From Amborella trichopoda (Eukaryota > Streptophyta > Magnoliopsida > Amborellales > Amborellaceae), in NCBI RefSeq assembly GCF_000471905.2, contig NW_006499883.1, positions 2,294,825 to 2,358,824 on the forward strand: a DNA stretch of 64,000 bases, written 5' to 3'. Every line of letters begins with the position of its first letter. Positions within the stretch are counted from its first letter, which is position 1. Below, piece after piece: positions 24,501 through 36,500 of this stretch. The translations under genes were made by a program, and so were the position numbers. Below the pieces are notes generated by a model, which was not told the origin of the DNA, made no database searches, and was given only the letters and a program-made list of their open reading frames with translations.

Positions 24501-27500
24501 NNNNNNNNNNNNNNNNNNNNNNNNNNNNNNNNNNNNNNNNNNNNNNNNNNNNNNNNNNNNNNNNNNNNNNNNNNNNNNNNNNNNNNNNNNNNNNNNNNNN
24601 NNNNNNNNNNNNNNNNNNNNNNNNNNNNNNNNNNNNNNNNNNNNNNNNNNNNNNNNNNNNNNNNNNNNNNNNNNNNNNNNNNNNNNNNNNNNNNNNNNNN
24701 NNNNNNNNNNNNNNNNNNNNNNNNNNNNNNNNNNNNNNNNNNNNNNNNNNNNNNNNNNNNNNNNNNNNNNNNNNNNNNNNNNNNNNNNNNNNNNNNNNNN
24801 NNNNNNNNNNNNNNNNNNNNNNNNNNNNNNNNNNNNNNNNNNNNNNNNNNNNNNNNNNNNNNNNNNNNNNNNNNNNNNNNNNNNNNNNNNNNNNNNNNNN
24901 NNNNNNNNNNNNNNNNNNNNNNNNNNNNNNNNNNNNNNNNNNNNNNNNNNNNNNNNNNNNNNNNNNNNNNNNNNNNNNNNNNNNNNNNNNNNNNNNNNNN
25001 NNNNNNNNNNNNNNNNNNNNNNNNNNNNNNNNNNNNNNNNNNNNNNNNNNNNNNNNNNNNNNNNNNNNNNNNNNNNNNNNNNNNNNNNNNNNNNNNNNNN
25101 NNNNNNNNNNNNNNNNNNNNNNNNNNNNNNNNNNNNNNNNNNNNNNNNNNNNNNNNCTTCATTTTTTTCTTTAGAAGTGTTAGACATTGTTCTTGTTCCT
25201 GGATTATTGAGTATAGTCAGCAATGGTTTGCATGGCTATGATTGGTGCTTTTCATAATCTATCATAATAAGGGGCAACCTGAAAAAACAAAGAGGAAAAC
25301 GACGGATGCATACTATTTTTGGGAATATGTTGTTATTGGATGCAGAATATGGAAAAGAAATATTACTTTCTTTATTATTGTATGCTCATTGCTCAGCCAA
25401 CATAGCAAGTTCTTTTCTCGATTCGTAGAATAAAGAAACAGGTAGCATTTAGTAAATTCTATTAACTATTTAATGTGATTGAAAGCAAAACAGCAATGCC
25501 TCAACATGTCCCATTTTCCTTTTCCTTTCCCACTGTTGACATATCAAAAAAAAAAGAAAAGAAAGGTATCAAAAACAACAATTTTGAGTTTTAAATTTAC
25601 AGCAAACGAGGAAACAATGCAGTGCTTGTTAATGCTATTTTCGTTATTTCTTTATTCAATGCTAGTTATTGAATGCACATGACTAGCATAGAAAAAAGGG
25701 AGAGTTTGCTACTTGTTAATGAATGCATGGCTACTTCCAAAAATGTGGAAAGAGATTGGAAAGAGATAGAGAGAGAAACATAAATAGAGAGAATCCATAT
25801 GTGTCAGATTTAATGTTTCTACATTAACGAAGAATCCAATTTCCAGAATTTTTGAACTTGAAGAATCCAGGCAAATCCAGAAGAATCTGTACCTGTACTT
25901 GTGTCCATACGTCTTTGACACAGGTACAGGACCTTTCTGAAGAATCGATGTAACATAGACCAAAAGGCAGTTGACCTCTGATACAAACCAAGCTACTGAC
26001 CATATGCACATACCTCATAGACCAAGGGTTCCGGAATGAGATGAAGCTTAAAAGGTCCTCAAATGGGGTAAAAAAGGGTGGCCGTTTAATCTAGGGTGCC
26101 CTTGACCTATCCTCCTAATTTTGGGGCATTCCGACATCATTTGATCCCATTTTCGAAGCAATCCAACCTATACTGATACCGTTCAGACAGCCAGTGCACC
26201 AAAAAGAAGTCCGATTAACAAAGCAACTGATATCAGACGATCTCAGATAAAACTTGGTAGGAATTTAATCTAAGCCATCCTAACATCACTCTGAAATATT
26301 TGGATCATTTGGGCATTATTGCAGCCATTTTTCTACGAGATTGAGATCAAAATAACCATTCCACCGATGGTTGGTAAATAGGTTATAAACAGCGCACAGG
26401 GTGCAGTGAGCCCCGAGTCGGTAAATAGGCTTATAAACAGCATACAGGGTGCAGTGAGCTCCAAGTCAATGCACCATTCCCACCGATGGTGGGTAAATAG
26501 GCTTACAAACAGCACAATGGGTGCAGTGAGCCCCGAGTCTTGTTTTGTTGACTTCTCCTAAACCCATGGTGAAATGAGCTGAAATTTATGGGAAATGTTC
26601 TTCACACATCCGGGTACAAGCTGAAGGGGTTTATTTCACAATCAAACACCACATTGAAGAAGAAATCAAGGACTGCAATGGGTCTATTGCCTGCATTATG
26701 ACCGCCATGCCTTTCTCCATCAATTACCCTCAAATTATGGTACCAAACCAGGCACCAACCTAGAATTTCTTAGTCCAGTCATGCAACAAGGACTCGTCGA
26801 CCGCTGTTGAAGGAAGGGAAAGTGGTTCCTTAACTTACAAAGCCACTACACCACACTATGCAAAGTAGGGCCTTCTTGACTATACAATATTGGAGGAAAT
26901 TCACATTTCATTAAGAAAATCATCAATTACTCCGAATATTACAGCAATTACAAGTTTATATAGAGTCCAATACAACAACCCTTGCTAGCACAAACCCCAG
27001 ACAGAAATGACTAGTTTGCCTTCAGAAAAATAGACTGATCATTATACTACCCTTTTTTCTTGATTTCCTGAGCAGTAACTCCCTATGCATGCAATCTAAT
27101 GGTGTAACCAATTTCCCATGCCCCAAGTTTTCATTCACGGAAGCTAATTTCCCATGCATTGAAACTATATACCATTGAGTTTTTTATTCATGAAAACTCT
27201 CACACATCAAATTACTTGTCTATGTACCAAACTCTCCAACCTGTATCTTAATCCTACGCCCAAGAAAGTCCCTTAATGACGAATTACAAAAGAGTTATTA
27301 ACAAATTCCAAAATGACCAATTGAACAAAAAGTAAGGCCAAACATGCCTCTGGTCCGGCAGGCGTCTAGATGTGATTTGCATCATCGTCCTTGGATTGTG
27401 AAAGACTCAATTGCGTCAGGTTGCCGTCACCATGATAGCTGAATAGGTCTCGCATTGGGGAGATATTCCACCCTCTTTGCAACTTCACTTCATAGACATT

Positions 27501-30500
27501 GTCATTGATTTTCTTCTTGATTTTGCAATGGCCAATCTTCTTTGTGTTGAGCTTACCATTGGTACCAATGGGTATCATTCCGGCCTGAGATATAAAATTA
27601 CAAGGTCTCCAACTCGTTGATGTCAATTCACGGCATTTCAGTACCTGCCGTAACTTTCCTCCAACTTCTTTAAGACCTTTTTATATAACTCCTTCATGTA
27701 TGCAGGCATGCTTGCAGCATCTACAGCAACATTCTCACGCATGGGTAAAAGGATTAAATCATGAAAATGCAAAGGTGACATTCCATTGACCAAACTAAAG
27801 GGGGGCCTTCCGGTTGATCGATTTAGAAAATTATTATATGCAAATTCAGCTTGTGCAAGCACCAAGTCCCACACCTTCAAGTTTTCTCCAATGAAACTCC
27901 TTAGCATATTACCAGCACTCCTATGAACTACTTCAGTTTAACCATCGGTTTGTGGGTGGTAAGCACTATTGAATTACAAATTTTTATCCAGCGGACAGTC
28001 ATTCGAATTAGTCAAGGCAATTCTCATGGGCCTTTTGATCTAATCAATTTGTCCTTTGACAACCCTCTTTATGATGATCCATATCCCAATGTTGCAAAGA
28101 GACCCAAAAGGGAAGACCTACTTTTTGAAGGAGTTTATTTTTAGTTTGTTGTTATTTTTATAGTTTCTTTGTGATTTTCAGTGTTTTAATTAAAGTTGGG
28201 GGCGGTTTAGGGACCTTTAATATTTTAATTTGAGTGAAGGAACTTATAGGGTATTTTTATAATATTTTAACTTAAAGTCAGGGTAATTTCAGCCTTTTTT
28301 GTTCCAATGTAATAAAAGGTCCTGGGGTGGTTGGGTTTCTACCACTTTTGGTGCGTGAACAGTAACAATAGGGTGCGAACAATAACGCCAGACCCTTTCC
28401 AGGGTTTAGGGTCCGCTTTTTTGTGCAAGGAAAGCGAAGTCCGCTCAAAGTGGACTTTTTTTTATGGTTTATTGGCCTATTTTTGCCTCTTTTTTCTATG
28501 TTCCTACATCGAATTGGGATTAAAGCCTAGGTTCTGGGAATCTACAACCAAGTCTAGTGTTTGGTGATTTTAAGCTAAGTTTTGCCAAATCAGCCTAGAA
28601 CTTGCTGGTTTCAGCTAGGTTTTGTTGTTTTTCTGCCTAGGTTTTGTGATTTCAATGAACCTATGGCTGCAAGAAAAGGTTGAGGCAGGGATATTCATAT
28701 GGATCCACCTCATGATGAGTGGGATTGGGAGATTAAGGATCTGAGTCGAACGAGTTCAATAACTTACAAGGCAGCTTGCAGGCATCGATCGTGGGCGAGA
28801 TGAAGTTTTATCCATCCAATATGATGTTGAGTACTACCCTTTTTACAATCGTGCTCCATGGGGTGAGTCGAATGAAGAGTTTTGAAATATGATTAGAGGT
28901 ATAGGCAACACTCAAAATCCGTAGATCTAGAAGTAGACATTCCTGATTTTGAAGGAAAGTTGTAGCACGAGGACTTTATAGACTGGTTAAACACAGTAAA
29001 GAGGGTCTTTGATTACAAGGACGTGCCAGAGAATAAAAAGGTTAAAATTATCGCTATTAAATTGAAAAAAGTGCTTCATTATAGTGGGAAAAGCTGAGAG
29101 CATGGCGAGAGAGAATGGAAAAACCTAAAATTGTGTCATGGGAGAAGATGAGGAAAAAGATGAAGGAAGAATACCCCCTAGAAAGTTATTTACAGTCTTT
29201 ATATCAAAAGATGCATTTGTTACAGCAAGGAGATAAGTCAGTGGATGAATACACATATGAGTTTTACCTTTTGACTGCTCGTAGTGATGTGATTGAGCGG
29301 GAGGAGCAGTCAATTGCTAGGAATTTGAATGGACTGCACAAATCAATTCAAGGTCTGTTAGTTTTGCAGCAGTACTAGACCCTTGATGAAGTCTTTAACC
29401 TTGCAAGGGGGTTGAAACTCAACAGAAACCCTCAAACAGGAGGGGTTGCGGGTACGAGTCATGAGGGAAATAAGCAGCACCACATTTTGGTGATTTTGGA
29501 AGAAAAGGCAATGTGAGGATGCTGGTTCAACATCTCACACTGCTAGAACGACCAACCAGCAAGGTACCCTAGACTAAAAGGGCTTGTTTCGGGAGTCAGG
29601 CAACTCAAATGGGAGTGTCAGTAGCAACATCAAGTGCTACAAGTGTACGGGCATCATACGCGTCTCATCATAAACCCCAAATCAGAAGTTTGTTAACCTT
29701 TGTGAGGAGTTTTGTGATGGGAACAACAAGCACTCTTTTGAGGATGATCCCATCTACTATGGGCTGGTTGATGAAGATGACGCAGAAGTGGCCTATAGTG
29801 ATCATGGGGAGGCTTTAGTGATCTAGTGCAACATGATTACATCCCGAGGAATAGACAAGGAATTCGGAAGAGACTTTCTTTTTCCCCCCCAAATCCTTGA
29901 TGATTGGTGTGATTTGTGAGTGATCAAATGATTGACGAGGAACCTATTGATGGAGATGGTGATCCTGTCTTCAAGAATGATTGCTTCTTTGATGAGGGTC
30001 CTATCTTTGATGATGATTTGATGGATGATATTATATGGAGAGCAGCAAGGTAAAGGCAAGGAAAATCAAGGAGATGATGGTGGTGGTAGTAAGGATTTCG
30101 TTTCTCATGATATCGTGCACGAATATGGGGTACCGTGTGAGCTATGCCCCAAAGGTTTGATGATATTTTCCTATGACTGGTGAGTTCAATATAAAAGGTG
30201 CTCATCGAATGGTTGATTTTGTGATTCCTAATGAGCATCAGCCATTATTTTGTTTCGAGTGGAGAACCTCTAAATCTAATTACTACGTGCGACCTAAAGG
30301 AAATCATGGGGGTAGCACAGAATTAATCTTGAGCTGCTTCAAAGTTCATGGCAGAGTATTTTTAGATGCATTTGGCACTGAGTATGTTGTGCTTATGTAT
30401 TACAAGTATGGCAGTTCCCAATGGGGCCAAAACATGGTTGATCCAATGTCTGTGGGGGTACAGTAACATGGCATGCCTTGATCTTATGTTTTGTTCAATG

Positions 30501-33500
30501 TGGGAGATATGGTGGTGATTAATCTTCGCGAAGATAGGCATCCAATAGGCAAATACATCAGGTTGAATGACAAGTAAATCAGACAATTTCGAGTGTTGAA
30601 GAAAATGGTGAGTAATTCCTATAAGATCCACCCTCCTGCTGCGATTGAGACATCGAATGTGTTCATTGTTGTTGATCTTTTTGAGCACCATGGACCCAAA
30701 ATAGCAATAGAAGAAGAGCCGAACTCAACGTGGATTGCTTCCCAACCGGGGGAGAAGGATGCAACAGATAGTCCTTTGATTAGTCAAAATAGTTCTCATG
30801 GGCCTTTTGACTCAATCAATCCATCCTTTTGTGAACCCTTTTATGATAATCAACATCCTAAAGTTGCAAGGACATCCACGAGGGGAAGGCCGACAACTTC
30901 TAGAAGGAGTTTATTTTAGTTTGTTGATATTTTTATAGTCTCTTAGTGATTTCCAGTGTTTTAGACAAAGTTAGGAGTAGTTTAGGGACCTTTTATGTTT
31001 TAATTTGACTGAACGGACTATTGGGGTTATTTTATAATGTTTAAACTCAAGTGAGAGTCATTTGGCCTTTTCTTACAACCTATTGAAAGTGCTTGGGGTG
31101 TTAGGGTTTCTAACACATTTGGGGAATAAACAGTAAAAACAGGGTTTGAACAGTAACACCGGACCCTATCTAGGGTTTTGGGATCTCTATTTTGTGCAAG
31201 GAAAGCTAGGTCCACTCAAATCTGGCTTGTTTTGATGGTTTATTTAATTGTTTTTGCTTCTTTTCCTATTTTCCTGCATCAATTTTGTACCTATTTTTCA
31301 TCCTCCAAAAGTGGGTGAGGAACCTAGTGTCACTACACGATGCACTGGTTTTGGGAAGACCTTGCAAGTGCACTACCGCTTTAGTGAAGAGATTCGCTAC
31401 CATAGTGGCATATGCAGCTAGCCTACATGGTATAAAATATGCCTTCTTTGAAGGCCTATCTACCAACCATCATTATCAAATAATGGCCTCTTGTTGTCCT
31501 TGGCAATGCCATGATGAAATCCATCGATACATCAACCCATGGCCCAGTTGGAACAAGCAATGGGGTGTACAAACCTATATTTTGAGAATGCCCCTTCGCC
31601 ATTTGATATTTCTTACACCTAAAGACAAACCTGTATGCAACTCTGCTCATAGAAAGCCAAAAATATTTTTCCTCCATAAAGAAAATATTTTATTCCTTCC
31701 AAAATATCCACAAAGACCTCCGAAAGTAAATCAACAATGTGATGCTCTCGTAAGGAGGTATTCATAGATGAACTATAAAAACAAGTAACCATGGGAAAGA
31801 ATGAATAGGTGGTAGGATTCACCTTTGCATGAGCGACATCCAGTGTTCCATGACTCAGCCGAGTTGACTTGGACCGGCTGAGTTACTGCCCTTGGCCATA
31901 GTAAGGGCGAGTTCATTGTACACCTCACTGGAAACAGGGAGGTGTACAATACTCGGGGAAGTGCGTTATACGCTCTTCTAAGTATTTTAGGGCTCTGCCT
32001 AGTAATTATATACATGGTCGAGTCTTCGCAAGTCAACGCCCTACTGTGCATACAATGCTGCAGAAACCTTGGCAGCCTTTGAGCTGCAATTCTTTTATTC
32101 AAGTAAGTGCATTTTTTCCCATGAGAAAGGGTTTTGATGTTAATAAAAACTCCCTAGATTGCCAAATCAATTAATAGCAGCTTAAATTTGGAATAAATGC
32201 AAGGATTTTCTCCAACAATATAGCTTATAATACATTGATCGGTGGGCTTTTGTAAAGGAGGAAAAATTGGGGAAGCTCTAAGCTTTCATGCCTGGAAGCA
32301 AGCTTGTAATATCCTCTAAGATCATCACAGTGCACTAGATCCAATGACCATTTAAAACCGTTCTTGTTCAAGAGAGAGTTGAGATGGGGGGGTGGGGGGT
32401 GGGGGTGAGAGAGAGAGAGAGGGGGGGGTAGGGAGGGATGGAGGGAGGGAGGTAGAGCACTATGGGGCAGAGAGAGGCACGTGGCAGCAACCACATCTTT
32501 TGTTTTGGCCTTGTGCCCTCTATCTTGGGCACATGGTCTATTAATACACCTTTCCTCTTTTCTTTTCTTTTCTTTCTTAACTTTTTTTCTATCACTATTT
32601 TACTTTTTATTTTTTCTCTTTTTCCTTTGTCATCACTCGGGCGAGTAAATCAAACTCCCTTGAGTAAACTTGCCTCGGGAGTACTTGGCCCAAGGCGATC
32701 TTCGATACACTGTTGACACCTTCCCAAAATACACTTCAGATAAAGGTCATTGATATAGGCCTCACTCATCACTTTTAGGCCCACTACTTCAATTGCTAAT
32801 GTCCCCACCAAATGGACATGATGGCTAAGGGCATTGGTTACCAGTTTTGCTCTCTGGGTTGCTGCCTTATAGTGAATGTAAATTCTTGCAAATAGGTCAC
32901 CCACTTTGCATGTTTCGCACTCAAGTTCTTTCGGTAGTTAATGTGCTTAAGTGTCATTTGAACGATGCGAAGGAGAAACTCTCTTTGAATTAGGTAGTGT
33001 CGAAAATGACGGTGTCACCACTTCTAGGCCCACTACTTCAATTGCTAATGTCCCCACCAAATGGACGTGATAACTAAAGGCATTGGTTACCAGTTTCGCT
33101 CTCCGGGTTAGTGCCTTATAGTGATTGTAAATTCTTGCAAATAGGTCACCCCACTTTGCATTTGCACTCAAGTTCTTTTGACAGTTAATGTGCTTAAGTG
33201 TCTTAAGAACGGTGTAAAGCAAACTCTCTTTGAATCAGGTAGATTTGAAAATGACGGAGTACTTGTATAATAACATCAAACTCAATGTCATGAGTCGATT
33301 ATGCCTTTTTGCATCATTGAGTTTCTCACTGATAAATGCAATCAGCCTCTTTTGTTGACTCAACATAGCTCCAATTCCCACATAGAAAGTATTACACTGT
33401 ACCTCGAATCATCGTCGTCAAAGCCTTTTCCCAACTAATTGGGGTTGGCTATACGACTCTTAGTCTATCATTTTGCTCTATTAAGGGTCATACCCTCAAT

Positions 33501-36500
33501 GAGGCCGTAAGTTCCCATCTCTTTTATCACTACTTCCAACCATGTCCTTTTGGGCCAACGTCTTGCTCTTTTTTAACCTTCCACTTGAACTAACTCGCAC
33601 CTCCTAACAGGTGTTGACTGGGTCTGTGCCACACATGCCAGCTCACCTAAGTCTACTCACTCTCATCTTATCGCTTATTGGTGCCACACTTAAATTTTCC
33701 TGAATGTATTCATTGCAAATTCTCTCCCTTCTTTTCTTGCTAGTCATCCATCTCAACATCCGCATCTCCGCTACACCCATTCTATAAATATATTGTTTTT
33801 TGACCGCCCAACATTCCGTCCCATAGAGCAAAACTGGTCTCACAGTTGTCCTATAGAACTTGCCCTTGAGCTTCATTAATATGTGGCGATCACATAAAAT
33901 TCCTGTTGCACATTTCCACTACGCCCACCCACTCTAATTCTATGTGCGACATCTTCCCCAATCTCACCATTTTCCTGGATTATCGACCCAAGATATCGGA
34001 AGTGCACTCTTTTTAGTATTTTCTGGCCGCCAATCTTAACTACTTTCTCGTCTCTACCCCAAGTATTACTAAACTTGCATTCTATGTACTTCGTCTTAGT
34101 TCGGCTAATTCTAAAACCTTTAGATTCTAGAGTATCCTTCCAAAGTTCTATTTGTGTTGACGCCGTTTCGGGTCTCATCAATCAAAACTATTATTATTAA
34201 ACTTGCATTCCATACACTCTACCTCAAATGCCTTATTGAAATTAGGAAAAGCAATGACAAATGCATGCATTATCCTCTCCTTAATCTCCTTGAATGCCTT
34301 CGTAGCTGCAGGTGTCCACTGATAACCTTCACCTTTTAGGCGATTGGAACCATCATGGTGCTGAAATTTTGAATGGACTGCTTGTGGAAAGTGGCGAATC
34401 CATGGAAACTTTGCACTTAAGTGATGGTCTTAGGTATAGGCCATTGAACAATTGCCCTAATTTTCTCCTGATCCACTTTAACACCACAAAACCCAAGAAT
34501 AGTAAACTATTCATCATGAACTGCATTTCTTGAGGTTCATATGCAATTTCTCAGCCCTCAAAACAATAAGCTTTTAGCGAAATGATTAAGATGTGCCTCT
34601 GGGTCACTGCTAATATCAACATATTATCAAAATAAACTACAACAAACCTCCCAAGAAACTCATACAGTACTTGAAAAATAAACAAAAATAATAATAACAC
34701 TAAAATTTTGAATTTTTCCTAATTTCTTTATGCATCATGACCCCAAAAAAACGAAAACACTAAATGCACCCCCGGCTAAAATTACCTATGCCTTGGTCTT
34801 TTAGGGAGCTCTTTGGTTATTTATTACCTTAGGTGGTCTTTGAGTATTTAGTCTATTGCCTATTGCCTTGAGAATCTTGAGAGAGAGTCTAGTGAGAGAA
34901 AGTGGGAGTTGTGAGAGTGCAAGGAATTGCCCTGGAGAGCATTTCACCCCTGGCTATAATTACCCATGCCTTGGCCATTTTTGGCTATTGATTACTTTGG
35001 GTGGGCTTTGAGTGTTTAAGTCTATTTCCTTGAGAGTCTTAGAGAGAGAGTCTAGTAAGAGAAAGAGGGAGTTGTGAGAGTACTAGGAATTGCCCTAGTG
35101 AGCTTTATTCTAAGATGGAGAGGTTACTTTTCCATACTTGGATGTGAGAATCTCAACCTAAGGGGGTGAGATCAAGTGACTAAGCAAGAAGTTAAAACTA
35201 AAGGAAGATCAAAGGCTAAGGGAACCAAGACCTAATTCAAGCAAGATTTCGTGACCAAAGCTCCCTCCAAGTTGCAAGAGCAAGTGAGTTGTGAAGGAGT
35301 GCAACCCCCTAGTCTCGTATCACAAGGTAAACAAGCTCATATTCCTTGCCAGGAATATTTTGTATTTTCTACCCCAATGCTTCTTCATTTTGTACTTTGG
35401 AGTGTCAGTAAGAGGAACTTGTCATGCCAAAGCTTAGAAGATTGTAAATTTATGGGTCACTCGCATAAAGGCCGGAGCTAGGTCCTGAACTCTTTTATAT
35501 TTAAAAATTTGATCCTTTTCAAGTTGTGCTTTGTGGTTTCTCTGGTTACATCAATTGGAGTCAAATTAATTTCCTAAAGCATAATTTCCACCACATTCGC
35601 AGCCCAAAATCACTGATAAGCTCTCGACAGCCCTATATCCCCGATCTCATCAATGATAATTGGCCAAGCATCTGGGAGGCTGAGATACCCCTCTTATGCA
35701 GCTAATGACATAATGGTTTCTCCTTCAACAATAACAGGTTCCTAGTTCTGCCAAGGGCATCACTGCAAGTCTAAGTGAGGCTTTCTCCTTTGCAGAGTCC
35801 AGAAATATGCTGGGCTCAAAAAAGGAAATAGAATTCTCCTCTCAGCGTCCCTCAAAAGACTCCCTTTTCCTCCAGGACCATGATTAGCCAATGAATTTCC
35901 CTTGAAGTTATACTTCAGCGACCGCACTCATATGTCCTCATTCTCAACTACTGCATGGACAACAATGAAAGAGCCGGCATTGTTCAGTACTTCAGTGCCT
36001 ACAAAGTCTGTCCCCAGGTGGCCTCTGAAATATGGTCTACCTAGGGGCCACACAATTACTTGGTATCAAGTCATTTTCCATAGGATCCAAGAACTAACCT
36101 GCGCACCTTCCCCATCCCCAACCTCAATATCCCCTGGGGGACCCTTTGTTTAAGTAATGCTATTTGAGTGAGCATACTACTGAAGAAGAGCCCTTGTTTC
36201 ATTTTCAAAACCTACTAGTCCGAATATTGTGTAAAACATTTTAAATATTTGAGCACTAGAAATGATGAGACGCAAGATAAGGAAGCAACAGAAGACAAAA
36301 GACAAAAGAGTCGGCTGAAATTTCCTTTTCTTCATTGTAGTTATCAAGCAAACTTTCTTTCTCACAGCATTGGTATCTCCTGAGGCATGTGTAAATCAGC
36401 TGTTGGCATATTGTGGTAGAGTTCTTAATGATTTGATGGTCAATGTAGCTTTAGTTGAATTTCATTATAAAAGAACGTCTTAATGGACTGGGTTATCTTT

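Larger units (their letters stand above)
27985..31290 (+). mobile_element. Non-autonomous, internally deleted Ty3/gypsy element inserted in the minus-strand element
   Basis: It carries two related LTR regions (about 28145-28680 and 30920-31290) and a gag ([25 protein letters not shown], then 29115-29378 with [15 protein letters not shown] and a CYKC knuckle near 29635). An acidic stretch follows (29925-30060), and then only the C-terminal end of pol ([32 protein letters not shown], to 30919). Protease, reverse transcriptase, RNase H and integrase core are missing. Before the first LTR stands another copy of the pol end (27985-28144, [15 protein letters not shown]), so the unit looks like pol-end-LTR-internal-pol-end-LTR. 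Stops and frameshifts throughout. Confidence 0.82.

Noticed and set aside
24311..25257. Long open frames of about 280-300 codons on both strands
   Set aside because: They consist of N; assembly-gap artefacts.
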